64,000 nucleotides of DNA from Planctomycetota bacterium (GCA_016207825.1 JACQZI010000007.1:186001-250000); one strand, 5' to 3'; positions 17,405 through 25,737 are shown, counted from the first letter of the stretch. Notes: a model not told the origin generated them from the sequence alone. A program made the numbers and translations.

Positions 17405-18171
17405 GCTTGTTTCTCCAAAGTCAATGGCTCGCGCGCCACGGTGATAAACAGTTCTTCCAGATTGCTTTTATTGTGCTCTGCCGGCAGCGTCCGCGGATTC
17501 CCGGAAAGCAGGATGCGGCCGTGGGAAAGGAAAAGGACGCGGTCGCATACCGAGGAAATCTCGCCCATGTTATGGGAAGTCCAGAGAATCGCCGCGCCGG
17601 TTTGGGCGACGTAGTCTTTTATCCGGCCGCGGATAAGCTGGGCGATGCTCGGGTCTAAGGACGCGGTCGGCTCATCGAGCAAGAGCAGGCGCGGGCGGTT
17701 GATAATTGCCTTAGCTAAATTAAGCCGGCTGGCCTCTCCGGAAGAAAGCACGCCGGTTTTTGTATGGGCGAATTGTTCCAAATCGAATTCCTTTAAAAGC
17801 GAGCGGCAACGCTCCTTAAGGCGCTCCACCCCGTAAAGCAGGCCGAAGACATGCAGGCACTGGGAAACAGTCAGGTTTGCCGGCATATGGGCGTAAACCG
17901 CGGAAAAGTTCATGAGCTTAAGGAGTTCCGAGCGGTGCTCGGCAAGGCTTTTCCCCAGAATCCTGATAACGCCTGAGGTGGGCGTGAGTATCCCCAGGAG
18001 CATATTGATGGTGGTGGTCTTGCCGGCGCCGTTGGGTCCCAATAGCCCGATAATTTTCCCGGGTTCAAGGGAGAAGGAAATATTATCCACCGCCTTCAGT
18101 TCCCCGAACTCCTTGGTGAGATTAGAAATCTCCAGCACTTGTTCAGCAGGCATAGTTATAGGATTGTTCAA
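17401..18171 (-). CDS. ABC transporter ATP-binding protein (ABC-2 exporter class)
   Basis: A 256-residue ATPase with all the key motifs: Walker A GPNGAGKTTT, signature LSSGEASRLNLAKAI, Walker B LLLLDEPTASLDP and the H-loop WTSHNM. The signature is LSSGE rather than LSGGQ, as in several ABC-2 exporters. It powers the permease encoded directly downstream. The ATG is preceded by repeat sequence rather than a clear Shine-Dalgarno site: a gene-less copy of the TGTTAxAATGTT repeat ends just upstream. Confidence 0.92.
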   Translation of the reverse strand: MNNPITMPAEQVLEISNLTKEFGELKAVDNISFSLEPGKIIGLLGPNGAGKTTTINMLLGILTPTSGVIRILGKSLAEHRSELLKLMNFSAVYAHMPANLTVSQCLHVFGLLYGVERLKERCRSLLKEFDLEQFAHTKTGVLSSGEASRLNLAKAIINRPRLLLLDEPTASLDPSIAQLIRGRIKDYVAQTGAAILWTSHNMGEISSVCDRVLFLSHGRILLSGNPRTLPAEHNKSNLEELFITVAREPLTLEKQA

Positions 18172-18232
18172 TTGTTTTAATGTTGTATTGTTAAATTGTT
18201 AATCCGGAACGCTAAAACATTGTAACATTGTA
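18172..18232. repeat. Gene-less copy of the TGTTACAATGTT inverted repeat
   Basis: The left arm has words such as GTTTTAATGTTGTATTGTTA and the right arm CTAAAACATTGTAACATTGT, in inverted orientation around CCGGAACG. The repeat words are the same as around the four-helix-bundle gene at 11459-12056, but no gene lies between the arms. Confidence 0.6.
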
Positions 18233-18297
18233 ATCCCGCTCCTCCCGTCTTGCGGGATGCGGGGACGTCGTCCCGATGAATCGGGACTCCGCATTGG
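18233..18297. repeat. REP-like GC-rich palindromic element
   Basis: It contains CCCGTCTTGCGGGATGCGGG and CCCGATGAATCGGGACTCC, the same words as other members of the dispersed family. It lies between thyX and the ABC operon. Confidence 0.6.
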
Positions 18298-18307
18298 AAC
18301 TCCGGCT

Positions 18308-18934
18308 TTATTCTTCCTTCTTCTTGACGATGATTTTCTTTTCGTCGTCAATCTCAAAATCGACAAAGACCGTCGGCAGATGCTTTTTCAATATCCGCAG
18401 TATTTCTATGATGGCATACCGTATTTCCCATTGCGCATGGCGGTGGCCGCGCTGCTGGATGATGTGTTTCCACTCCCTTAGATTCGCCGTGACAATAAGC
18501 TGGGTAGTAACCGCATTCGGAAGGACAAAGCGGGCGTCTTCCTTCTTGATGCCTTTTTTCTGCAATGCCGTATATGCTTGCCGCGAATGCTCCATGAATT
18601 CGGCAAAGAGGGCATGGCATTCCGGGTCGGCGGCTATGGACGGAGGCTCCACATGGTAAAACTTGCTTTCATCCACATAGCGCTGTGATTGCTGGGTAAA
18701 TGAGCACAGGCGGTGGCGGACAAGCTGGTGTGTAAAGGCGCGCGAAACACCGGAAAGGCGGAAGGTCGCCACGGCGTGTTCCAGGACGGAAAGATGCCCT
18801 TTTTTGACGAGCATCTTGATGAATACCTTTTCCGTATCACGACCTTGCTTTTCCTGGGAAAGGTAAGCGGTCCTGCCTGCAGTTTCTATCAGGCGCTCCG
18901 CGTCCGGCGTAATGGTCAATAATTCCACTTTCAT
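18308..18934 (-). CDS. thyX: Flavin-dependent thymidylate synthase
   Basis: It converts dUMP to dTMP using methylene-tetrahydrofolate and FAD. The 208-residue protein contains the ThyX motif RHR-x7-S as RHRLCSFTQQS, followed by QRYVDES, and the downstream NLREWKHIIQQRGHRHAQWEIR region that binds nucleotide and flavin. It is slightly short but complete. A TATAAT at 18952-18947 (minus strand) lies 12 bases before the ATG with no Shine-Dalgarno between, so translation may start on a very short leader. It stands alone; tmk, the next enzyme in dTTP synthesis, is 17 kb away. Confidence 0.94.
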   Translation of the reverse strand: MKVELLTITPDAERLIETAGRTAYLSQEKQGRDTEKVFIKMLVKKGHLSVLEHAVATFRLSGVSRAFTHQLVRHRLCSFTQQSQRYVDESKFYHVEPPSIAADPECHALFAEFMEHSRQAYTALQKKGIKKEDARFVLPNAVTTQLIVTANLREWKHIIQQRGHRHAQWEIRYAIIEILRILKKHLPTVFVDFEIDDEKKIIVKKKEE

Positions 18935-19011
18935 AATATGGTTTTTATTATACTCCTGCCGGCCGAATAATCCATAAATAAAATAGTTTATTTAATGAAT
19001 AATCCCCTTCT

Positions 19012-19160
19012 CTACGTTACGGGGACGTCATCCCGCCCTTAAAGGACTTTCCTCTGCGTGGACTATAGCCTTTGGTCGCAAAGCGGGATTCCAGACCGTT
19101 ACATTATTTAATGCCGTATTGTTGCTCCGGAACAATAAAACGATGAAATATTAATGGAAA
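19012..19160. repeat. REP-like element plus a small TGTT-type palindrome
   Basis: The first part (ACGTTACGGGGACGTC-ATCCCGCC and later AAAGCGGGATTCC) is a REP-family copy. The second part, near 19110-19135, reads TATTGTTGCTCCGGAACAAT, a palindrome sharing CCGGAAC with the gene-less repeat at 18172-18232. Confidence 0.5.
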
Positions 19161-19211
19161 AGACCTTGCAAATTATTCCGCCCCTGGTATACTATTTAAC
19201 ACTGGAACGAC

Positions 19212-20051
19212 ATGAAACTGAAACCAGAAAACTGCACCCTGTTCTGTAAGAATGACCGCCGATGCCGGGCTATATTCGATAACATGACCAATGCCGTAGC
19301 GGTCTACACAGCAGTGGAAAATGGAAAGAATTTTGTCTTCAATGATTTCAACCGGGCGGCGGAAAGAGTAGAGAAAATCAAAAGGGAAAAGGTAATCGGG
19401 CGGAAAGTTACGGAGGTCTTTCCGGGAGTAAAGGATTTCGGTATCTTTGCGGTGTTCCAAAGAGTCTGGCGCACTGGTAAACCGGAGCATTTCCCGGTTT
19501 CCCTGTATAAAGACGAGCGAATCGTCGGCTGGAGGGAAAATTATATCTTCCGGCTAAACTCGGGTGAGGTCGTGGCGATTTATGAGGATATCACCGAGCG
19601 CAAGCAGACGGAAAAGCACATCCAGGAGCAAAGCAAGGCGCTCGAACAAAAGAATATCGCCTTAAAAGAGGTCATGGAACAAATCAGCGTGGAAAAGAAC
19701 GAGCAAGCCAAAAAGATAACCTCCAACCTGGAAAATATCATACTACCCAAGCTGCGCCGGCTGAAAGCAAGGGCATCGGAAACCCAAAAGAAACTCTGCG
19801 AAAGCATGGAAAAGGATATAAAAAACGTCGCTTCGGACTTCGGAATAAAAATATCGGACAAGCACATCGCCCTTTCCAAAAGGGAACTGGAAATATGCGC
19901 CATGATTAAAGACGGCTACAAGAACAAAGACATCGCCGAGGAATTGCATCTTTCCACCAAAACCATCGAGACCATCCGCAAAAGCATCCGCCGCAAGCTC
20001 CATATAAACAATAAAGCCGTTAATCTCCAAACCTACCTCCAGACCCTCTAA
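19212..20051 (+). CDS. PAS domain response regulator with LuxR-type HTH
   Basis: A 279-residue protein. Residues about 15-130 form a PAS fold (CRAIFDNMTNAVAVY, VIGRKVTEVFPGV, then the PAC-like end VVAIYEDITERKQTE). Residues 130-205 are a coiled coil (EQSKALEQKNIALKEVMEQI). The C-terminal 60 residues are a LuxR/GerE helix-turn-helix: LSKRELEICAMIKDGYKNKD, then ELHLSTKTIETIRKSIRRKL. It lacks a receiver domain and kinase, so it probably senses a small ligand or redox state directly and binds DNA. The target is unknown. No Shine-Dalgarno sequence is evident. A short GCCCC...GGGGC hairpin follows the stop. Confidence 0.85.
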   Translation: MKLKPENCTLFCKNDRRCRAIFDNMTNAVAVYTAVENGKNFVFNDFNRAAERVEKIKREKVIGRKVTEVFPGVKDFGIFAVFQRVWRTGKPEHFPVSLYKDERIVGWRENYIFRLNSGEVVAIYEDITERKQTEKHIQEQSKALEQKNIALKEVMEQISVEKNEQAKKITSNLENIILPKLRRLKARASETQKKLCESMEKDIKNVASDFGIKISDKHIALSKRELEICAMIKDGYKNKDIAEELHLSTKTIETIRKSIRRKLHINNKAVNLQTYLQTL

Positions 20052-20168
20052 GCCCCTCAATCCCATAGTGGGGCCAAGGCAATCGAAACGCAATGAATTG
20101 ATTTTAAAGGGAGTTACCAGGTATATAATATACCCATTATTAGCCTGTTTTTACCCAAACTACATTTT

Positions 20169-20197
20169 TTGACAATTGCACGGTTTTATTATATAAA
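20169..20197 (+). promoter_or_regulatory. Consensus promoter before the candidate structured RNA
   Basis: TTGACA at 20169-20174 and TATAAA at 20192-20197 are spaced by 17 bases. The predicted transcript starts near 20204, just before a long-range stem. Confidence 0.62.
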
Positions 20198-20203
20198 TAA
20201 AAC

Positions 20204-20310
20204 AGTTCATGGATAAAGAGGGGAACGGCTTGATTCAGCATCTTTGAAGAATTCAGCTTTGAGTATGCACCATGCGTTCCACCCGTGCTGTTTCCCTCTT
20301 TCCTTTATCC
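20204..20310 (+). ncRNA. Candidate structured RNA or leader RNA
   Basis: Bases 20215-20229 (AAAGAGGGGAACGGC) pair with 20287-20301 (GCTGTTTCCCTCTTT) over 15 positions including two G-U pairs. GGAT at 20211-20214 adds a pairing with ATCC at 20307-20310. The enclosed 57 bases contain smaller palindromes. A consensus promoter lies directly upstream. It does not match the lysine riboswitch, 4.5S or tmRNA patterns I know. It could be a small RNA with a closed rod shape or a 5' leader for the aminotransferase gene, although that gene seems to have its own promoter. Confidence 0.4.
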
Positions 20311-20374
20311 CCTTTCCTTTATAATTATTTCAAGCATAATGGCTTCCTCAACTTTTTTAGTTTGGCGGTTTGAT

Positions 20375-20403
20375 TTGACTTTTCTCCTTTGCTTTGGTAT
20401 GCT
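20375..20403 (+). promoter_or_regulatory. Leaderless promoter of the aminotransferase gene
   Basis: TTGACT at 20375-20380 and TATGCT at 20398-20403 have a 17-base spacer. The predicted transcription start coincides with the ATG at 20411. Confidence 0.55.
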
Positions 20404-20410
20404 CCTTTTT

Positions 20411-21580
20411 ATGATTGCGAAAGATTTGCGCGCACAAAGGGTCAGGAATCTCCCGCCTTACATATTTGACGAGCTGGACCGAGTAAAGCATAAACTCGTT
20501 TCGCAGGGAAAAGACTTGATAGACCTTTCGGTAGGCGACCCGGATATGATGCCTTCCAGGTTTATCATTAACGAGCTAAAAAAGCATTTGAGCGACCAGA
20601 AGGTCTACCGCTACCCGCCCTACCAGGGAACCAGGAATTTCTGCCAGGGGATTAGCGCCTGGTATAAAAAAGAGCTTAAGGTAAATATCAATCCGGCAAA
20701 CGAAGTCTGGTCTTTAATAGGGAGCAAGGAAGGGATTTCGCACCTGGTGATGGCGCTGGTCAATCCGGGCGATACGGTACTCCTGCCCAACCCGTGTTTC
20801 CCGATGTATGTTTCATCCGTTATCTTAGCCGGCGGAAAAGTTCACTTTATGCCGCTGCTTAAAGAGAACGATTTCCTACCGGATTTATCGTCAATCAGCC
20901 CCGCGGTCTTGCGTAAAGCCAAATTGATGCTTTTAAATTATCCGAACAACCCGACGACCACCGTGGTCACAAAAGAGTTTTACCGGGAGGCAATCCGTTT
21001 CGCGAACCGGCACGGAATCGCCATCTGCCAGGACGCGGCATACAACGATATTTATTTCAAGGAAAAGCCGGTATCATTCCTGGAAATCCCGGGCGCCAAG
21101 GAAGTGGGCGTAGAAACGCGCTCCTTCACCAAGATGTTTAACGTGGCGGGCTGGCGCATCGGATGGCTTGCCGGAAACGAGCGTATCGTGAAGGCCGTCG
21201 GTCAATTGAAGACTAACGTCGATTCAGGTCTTTTCGTGGCGTTCCAGAGGGCGTGCATCGCGGCGCTCTCCAAAGGGATGGGAGAAGTCGCGCGTGTACG
21301 CAATATCTACGAAAAACGCTGCCAAATGCTCTCCCGGACAATGCAGGACATCGGATGGGACGCTCGAATGCCGCAGGCAACTTTTTACCTCTGGGTGCCG
21401 GTGCCGGATAATAAAGGCTCCATGGCGTTTTCCAAGGAGCTCCTGAAACGGACCGAGATTCTGGTGACTCCGGGAATCGGTTTCGGCAAATATGGGGAAG
21501 GTTATTTCCGGGTATCGCTGACCGTTTCCGAAGCCACATTACAAAAGGCGATAAAAAGGCTTAAAGGTTTAAATGTTTAA
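20411..21580 (+). CDS. Class I/II PLP aminotransferase, LL-diaminopimelate aminotransferase-like
   Basis: From the ATG at 20411 the protein has 389 residues, normal for this family. Longer upstream starts would add an odd hydrophobic leader and overlap the promoter. Motifs: LPPYIFDELDRVK, LSVGDPDMMPS, YPPYQGTRNF, LNYPNNPTT, and the PLP lysine in SFTKMFNVAGWRIGW. LL-diaminopimelate aminotransferases make the lysine and peptidoglycan precursor directly from tetrahydrodipicolinate and occur in many anaerobes, but alanine or aspartate specificity cannot be excluded. Its TAA stop overlaps the rdgB ATG by one base, giving a two-gene operon. Confidence 0.85.
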   Translation: MIAKDLRAQRVRNLPPYIFDELDRVKHKLVSQGKDLIDLSVGDPDMMPSRFIINELKKHLSDQKVYRYPPYQGTRNFCQGISAWYKKELKVNINPANEVWSLIGSKEGISHLVMALVNPGDTVLLPNPCFPMYVSSVILAGGKVHFMPLLKENDFLPDLSSISPAVLRKAKLMLLNYPNNPTTTVVTKEFYREAIRFANRHGIAICQDAAYNDIYFKEKPVSFLEIPGAKEVGVETRSFTKMFNVAGWRIGWLAGNERIVKAVGQLKTNVDSGLFVAFQRACIAALSKGMGEVARVRNIYEKRCQMLSRTMQDIGWDARMPQATFYLWVPVPDNKGSMAFSKELLKRTEILVTPGIGFGKYGEGYFRVSLTVSEATLQKAIKRLKGLNV

Positions 21581-22149
21581 TGGAACTAATCATTGCCACG
21601 CGTAACAAAGGTAAACTAAAAGAAATACAAGCGATTCTGGGGAAAAGCGCCAATCTGATATCACTCGATAAAATCCCGAACGCCCCGAAAGTTAAGGAAA
21701 CAGGGAAGACATATAAAGCCAACGCCTTAAAGAAAGCGAGGATAATATTCCGGAAAACCAGTTTGCCGACCCTGGCGGAAGATTCCGGGCTGGAAGTCAA
21801 AGCGCTAAGAAATAAACCGGGCATTTATTCGGCGCGCTATGCGGGACCTAATGCTGATAGCAAACTGAATAATAAAAAACTCTTGAAAGCGCTGGACGGA
21901 ATCCCTTTAAACAGGCGACAAGCGCAATACAGATGCGTGGCGGTATTTATAAACAAGCACGGAAGGATAAAAACAGCGGAGGCTGTTTGCAAAGGAATCA
22001 TAGCGCTGGCGCCTACCGGAGGAAAAGGATTCGGCTATGACCCGTTATTCATCCCGAGAGGGTTCGATAAGACATTCGGCGAGCTGGCGGAAAAGATAAA
22101 AAACCGCATCAGCCACCGGGCAAAGGCGATCAGGAAATTGCGGATTTAA
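21580..22149 (+). CDS. rdgB: XTP/dITP diphosphatase (RdgB/HAM1)
   Basis: A nucleotide-pool sanitising enzyme that hydrolyses dITP and XTP to monophosphates. At 189 residues it has full length. Motifs: the N-terminal ATRNKGKLKEIQ, then LAEDSGLEVKAL, GIYSARYAGP, and GKGFGYDPLFIP, with SHRAKA at the end. The ATG overlaps the stop of the aminotransferase gene, so the two are co-translated. No odd features. Confidence 0.93.
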   Translation: MELIIATRNKGKLKEIQAILGKSANLISLDKIPNAPKVKETGKTYKANALKKARIIFRKTSLPTLAEDSGLEVKALRNKPGIYSARYAGPNADSKLNNKKLLKALDGIPLNRRQAQYRCVAVFINKHGRIKTAEAVCKGIIALAPTGGKGFGYDPLFIPRGFDKTFGELAEKIKNRISHRAKAIRKLRI

Positions 22150-22178
22150 CCTATTAATTATAGAAAGGAGCAAACCCT

Positions 22179-23489
22179 ATGAGAAAGACACTGATAATGG
22201 CGGGACTGCTGCTGGTTTTGGCGATGTGCTTTGCCATCACCTGCAAGAAAGAGCCTGCGGAAAGCACCACCCCTGTAACGGATAAAAGCACGGAACCGGC
22301 GGTAAAAAGCGATGTGCCGACCACCAAAGAACCGCTTCCGACAGAGAAAAGCGGAGATATAAGCTCGCTGGTCGCCGGCAACACCGAATTCGCGCTCAAT
22401 CTTTATGACTACCTGGCGGGACAGGAAAAAGGCAATATTTTCTTTTCGCCTTACAGCATTTCCACGGCGCTGGCAATGACCTACGCGGGCGCCCGGAACA
22501 AGACCGAAGAGGAGATGCAATCTACGCTTTGCTTCCCGGAGGAATGGAAGCAGGAAAAGCTGCACGCCGCGTTTGCCGAACTCTTGAACAGGACAAAACC
22601 GGGTAAGGATTCCGGATACCAGCTTTCCGTCGCCAACGCGCTCTGGGGGCAGAAAGGCGTTCTCTGGCTTAAAGGGTTCCTGGCCGATTCCCGGAAATAT
22701 TACGGAGCGGGGCTAATGGAAGTCGATTATGCCATGGACAAGGAAAAGGCGCGGCAGGAAATCAATGCCTGGGTGGAAAAAGAGACCAATGACAAAATCA
22801 AGGAGCTTATAAAAGAAAACATATTGACCGAGCTGACCAGGCTGGTTTTAACCAACGCAATATATTTCAAGGGCACCTGGGCGGAAGAGTTCGATAAAAA
22901 ACTCACCAAGGAAGGCGAATTTTACGTTTCCCAGGATGAGAAAATCATGACGCCCATGATGCACAAACAAACAGAATTTAACTATTTCAAAAACGACACC
23001 TTCCAGTGCCTGGAAATCCCTTATAAAGGGAACGAAATCGCCATGGTGGTATTGTTGCCCAAAAAGGGCACGGAGCTTTCGGAATTGGAATCCTCGCTTG
23101 ATATGAAAAGCCTGGCCGAAGGGCTGAAAAGCCAGGGGAAAACAAAAGTCCATGTCTCACTGCCCAAGTTTAAAACGACCTGCGAGTTTGAGCTTTCGGA
23201 CCCGCTTAAGGAAATGGGCATGTCGGATGCTTTCAGCATGACGGCCGATTTTTCCGGCCTGAACGGCAAGAAAGATTTATATATTTCTAACGTGATTCAC
23301 AAGGCGTTCGTCGAGGTAAATGAAGAAGGCACCGAAGCAGCTGCGGCAACCGCCGTGATTATCGAGACGAAAAGCATGCCTCCGCCGCCGGAGTTTTTCA
23401 CAGTTGACCGGCCATTCATATTCTTTATCAGAGACCTAAGGACCGACAGCGTGCTTTTCCTAGGAAGGATAACGAACCCGACCAAATAA
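22179..23489 (+). CDS. Serpin-family lipoprotein (inhibitory type)
   Basis: The signal peptide ends at a lipobox-like AITC. A low-complexity T/P/E linker runs to about residue 65, followed by a complete serpin domain of about 370 residues. Features include NIFFSPYSISTALAMTYAGA, LVLTNAIYFKGTW and the C-terminal DRPFIFFIRD and LFLGRI. The reactive-centre hinge reads EEGTEAAAATAV, the pattern of inhibitory serpins. Counting from Gly384 as P15 puts Lys398-Ser399 at P1-P1', which predicts a trypsin-like target. A clear AAGGAGC precedes the ATG. A trypsin-fold membrane protease is encoded at 57980. Bacterial serpins are patchy in distribution and often thought to be acquired. Confidence 0.9.
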   Translation: MRKTLIMAGLLLVLAMCFAITCKKEPAESTTPVTDKSTEPAVKSDVPTTKEPLPTEKSGDISSLVAGNTEFALNLYDYLAGQEKGNIFFSPYSISTALAMTYAGARNKTEEEMQSTLCFPEEWKQEKLHAAFAELLNRTKPGKDSGYQLSVANALWGQKGVLWLKGFLADSRKYYGAGLMEVDYAMDKEKARQEINAWVEKETNDKIKELIKENILTELTRLVLTNAIYFKGTWAEEFDKKLTKEGEFYVSQDEKIMTPMMHKQTEFNYFKNDTFQCLEIPYKGNEIAMVVLLPKKGTELSELESSLDMKSLAEGLKSQGKTKVHVSLPKFKTTCEFELSDPLKEMGMSDAFSMTADFSGLNGKKDLYISNVIHKAFVEVNEEGTEAAAATAVIIETKSMPPPPEFFTVDRPFIFFIRDLRTDSVLFLGRITNPTK

Positions 23490-23500
23490 TCAACATAAAA

Positions 23501-23535
23501 AACCTCTCATCCTGCCTGAAAACGGGATGAGGGGT
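23501..23535. terminator. Bidirectional terminator between serpin and FKBP genes
   Basis: AACCTCTCATCCTG pairs with CGGGATGAGGGGTT around a short loop. A-rich sequence precedes and T-rich sequence follows, so it can stop transcription from both converging genes. Confidence 0.75.
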
Positions 23536-23542
23536 TCTTCTT

Positions 23543-23980
23543 TTAGCAAGCGGGAACTATTTCCACCAACGTAATTTCGAAAATCAAGGCCTTGCCGGCC
23601 AGAGGGTGATTGCCGTCAAAGGTGACGCTGTCTTTGGTCAGTTTGGTCACTTTAAAACCAGCGCGTCTTCCATCCGGCTGGGTAAAATACACCATTTTAT
23701 CAAGCTCCGGCTTGATATCAGAAGGAAGCTCTTTGAGCGGAAAAGTTGCCACCCTTTTTTCGTAATGCTGCCCATAGGCTTTTTCCGGAGGGATGGTCAC
23801 GGTTTTAGTCTCGTTCAGATCCATCCCGAGGACGCCTTCTTCAAAGCCCGGCACAACCTGCCTGGCACCGAGGGTAAATTGCAGGGGTTCGCGTTTTATA
23901 GAACTGTCAAAAACAGAACCGTCTTGGAGTTTCCCTGTATAATGGACCTTAACGGTATCGCCCCTTTTTGCCTGTGCCAT
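23543..23980 (-). CDS. FKBP-type peptidyl-prolyl isomerase (SlyD-like)
   Basis: A 145-residue protein without a signal peptide, so cytoplasmic. The N-terminal FKBP half shows VKVHYTGKLQDGSVFDSS and VVPGFEEGVLGMDLNETKTV. An inserted flap domain follows the AYGQHYEKRV segment, and the fold closes with FDGNHPLAGKALIFEITLVE, typical of the SlyD/two-domain FKBP group. It lacks the histidine- and cysteine-rich metal-binding tail of E. coli SlyD. It catalyses prolyl isomerisation and acts as a chaperone. AAGGAAAAA supports the start. Confidence 0.92.
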   Translation of the reverse strand: MAQAKRGDTVKVHYTGKLQDGSVFDSSIKREPLQFTLGARQVVPGFEEGVLGMDLNETKTVTIPPEKAYGQHYEKRVATFPLKELPSDIKPELDKMVYFTQPDGRRAGFKVTKLTKDSVTFDGNHPLAGKALIFEITLVEIVPAC

Positions 23981-23996
23981 TATTTTTTCCTTTTAA

Positions 23997-25238
23997 TTAC
24001 TCGTAGCAATTTGTTTCTTCTTCATCGGTAAAGGAAGCCCTGAACTGGTCATATATTACCGTAGCAACATGCCTGGCTAAACCGGCTTTTATTGCTTTAC
24101 AAGTTATTTTATAAACCAGTTTATCGCCCACGGCTAAAATAGGGATGGTTTCAAAAACAACTTCACCGGTAATGTTATCCAATTTATAACCTGAAGGACC
24201 GTCTGCATTGCTGAACTCCATCTCCGGAGGTATTTTACTTTTTAGAATTATATTAGTGAAAGCGCTGGTCCCTTCATTACGCATTTCGATTACATAGGTA
24301 GTCTGGTAGCCCACGTTAAGCGGGTCATCCGTATCATATTGCGAAATTTTCATTTCCGGAACAGGGCTGATTATCAGCGAAGCTGTCGCTTCCAAAGAAG
24401 CTATAGTCGGCGGTTCGGAAGAAAACGAAGACAGTTTAACCGAATTAACGACTCTTCCTAAATTCTTTCCGCGAAGTTTTAAGAAAAGCTCGGTTTTTGC
24501 CTTGGGTGCGATATTATCAAGCCGCCAGGTAACGCTTGCCGGAAAGTCATCTTTTTTGGGATTGAATACCCCGCGCGGCGAGGATTCAATATATTCCAAA
24601 AAATCAGGCACTGTATAAACAATCTGGATTTCTTTGGCCGAACCATCTCCGTTGTTATTTATTGTAATTGTATAAGATATTGCTTTATTAAGATAACAAA
24701 TCCGTTCGCCTCCAATTGAAAGCTTAAGCTCAGGCGCTACGACTTTTATCGTAAAACACAGCTGATATTTAAATTCCCTATTGATATAAAGTTCTGCCTG
24801 CGAGGTAAAGATGCCGGTCCCAATGGTGCCCAGCATATAAGTAATTTTCCTGGTTTCATCCGGTAATAAATCGCCTAAATCCCATCGGAGAACCGTTCCT
24901 CCTGTAATATCATTATATTTCATTCCGGCAGGGATTTTATCCAGGAGAACAACATCTTTTACGATTGACTTGCCGGTATTGACAACAGTTAAAATATACG
25001 CGGCGTTCTGCCCGAGCCTTACTTCTTCCGGACCGTCTTTAATAACGGAAACCTGGGGTTCGTCAGGCCTGGCAGTGGTATCCACCGAAGGATTATTGTT
25101 TTGCGTAGGCGAGGAAGGAACCTGGTCGTTCGGCTGCATCGAAACAGATTGATCTTGCGGCTCTTTGGGAATTTCTTTCTTACAAGAAAATAAGGCTAAA
25201 ACCACCAGAATCAATATCGTCCATTCAAAACATTTCAT
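23997..25238 (-). CDS. Lipoprotein with DUF11-type repeats
   Basis: The lipobox is LFSC followed by KKE. After a low-complexity linker, three to four beta-sandwich repeats of the DUF11 conserved-repeat type can be seen, each with a core like YILTVVNTGKSIVKDVVLLDKI and a later W-x-L-x-x-LxPxxxxxITY pattern (at about residues 60-160, 165-270 and 280-400). Such proteins are usually surface or periplasmic structural proteins. Its start overlaps the upstream small gene by four bases. The lipoprotein nature and the repeats are direct observations; the role is unknown. Confidence 0.82.
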   Translation of the reverse strand: MKCFEWTILILVVLALFSCKKEIPKEPQDQSVSMQPNDQVPSSPTQNNNPSVDTTARPDEPQVSVIKDGPEEVRLGQNAAYILTVVNTGKSIVKDVVLLDKIPAGMKYNDITGGTVLRWDLGDLLPDETRKITYMLGTIGTGIFTSQAELYINREFKYQLCFTIKVVAPELKLSIGGERICYLNKAISYTITINNNGDGSAKEIQIVYTVPDFLEYIESSPRGVFNPKKDDFPASVTWRLDNIAPKAKTELFLKLRGKNLGRVVNSVKLSSFSSEPPTIASLEATASLIISPVPEMKISQYDTDDPLNVGYQTTYVIEMRNEGTSAFTNIILKSKIPPEMEFSNADGPSGYKLDNITGEVVFETIPILAVGDKLVYKITCKAIKAGLARHVATVIYDQFRASFTDEEETNCYE

Positions 25239-25438
25239 TTATCGCCTTTTTTATCTTCCAGATTTATTCGGGCGTCTTTGTCACCCAAATGCTGTTTGAT
25301 GGCAAGCTTTATAAGTTCTTGAAGCTCTTCCATAGTTTTCGCTTCGGCACAGCATCCTTTCAATTCGGCAACAGAAGCGATATAGGTGCCATCTTTTGTC
25401 TGTTCGATAACGATGGTAAAATCTTTATGTGTTTTCAT
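25235..25438 (-). CDS. HicB-like small protein without a HicA partner
   Basis: The 67-residue protein matches the N-terminal HicB fold: FTIVIEQTKDGTYIASVAEL, then a KGCCAEAKTMEELQELIKLA segment. Canonical HicB antitoxins sit next to a HicA toxin, but no HicA-like gene with its GSHH motif lies nearby. It overlaps the DUF11 lipoprotein gene by ATGA and follows a small membrane protein gene closely. Solitary HicB-like domains are common and may have other roles. Confidence 0.75.
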   Translation of the reverse strand: MKTHKDFTIVIEQTKDGTYIASVAELKGCCAEAKTMEELQELIKLAIKQHLGDKDARINLEDKKGDK

Positions 25439-25440
25439 GT

Positions 25441-25737
25441 TTAATCCCGCTTTATTTCATCCTTAACTTTTTTAAGCACTTCTTCCACTATTTCTTCGAT
25501 ATGCGGCTTGACCCAATCATTGTGTTTAAAATAATCCTCAGTTTTTGCCGGCGTAGCCAGGGCATCGATGATTTTAAGAATCCCCCAGGCGATAAGAATA
25601 ACAGGCCAATCGCGTGAGAACTCAAAAGAAAAGCCGGCTATTCCATAGTTTGCAAGCAGGATATACAATCCTATTAACATGAGGGAAATAGCCCAGAAAA
25701 CTCTTTTTATCTTGTGTCTTGGTGAAAAAATACACAT
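25441..25737 (-). CDS. Small membrane protein with a LiaF/DUF5668-type transmembrane domain
   Basis: In this 98-residue protein the central part, LMLIGLYILLANYGI-GF followed by WPVILIAWGILKIIDAL, is the typical two-helix hairpin seen in LiaF-like and DUF5668 proteins, which are often linked to envelope stress sensing. A charged helical tail (VKPHIEEIVEEVLKKVKDEI) should face the cytoplasm. It is the first gene of a three-gene minus-strand operon with the HicB-like and DUF11 lipoprotein genes. Confidence 0.65.
   Translation of the reverse strand: MCIFSPRHKIKRVFWAISLMLIGLYILLANYGIAGFSFEFSRDWPVILIAWGILKIIDALATPAKTEDYFKHNDWVKPHIEEIVEEVLKKVKDEIKRD

Noticed and set aside
20204-20310. Lysine riboswitch upstream of the LL-diaminopimelate aminotransferase-like gene
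   Set aside because: The conserved lysine-riboswitch core words are absent and the element is too short.
20204-20310. 6S RNA
   Set aside because: The rod-like shape is suggestive, but the length (about 110 bases) is short and I could not recognise the conserved central bubble.
25235-25438. Complete HicAB toxin-antitoxin system
   Set aside because: No HicA-like reading frame lies on either side. The neighbours are a lipoprotein and a membrane protein.
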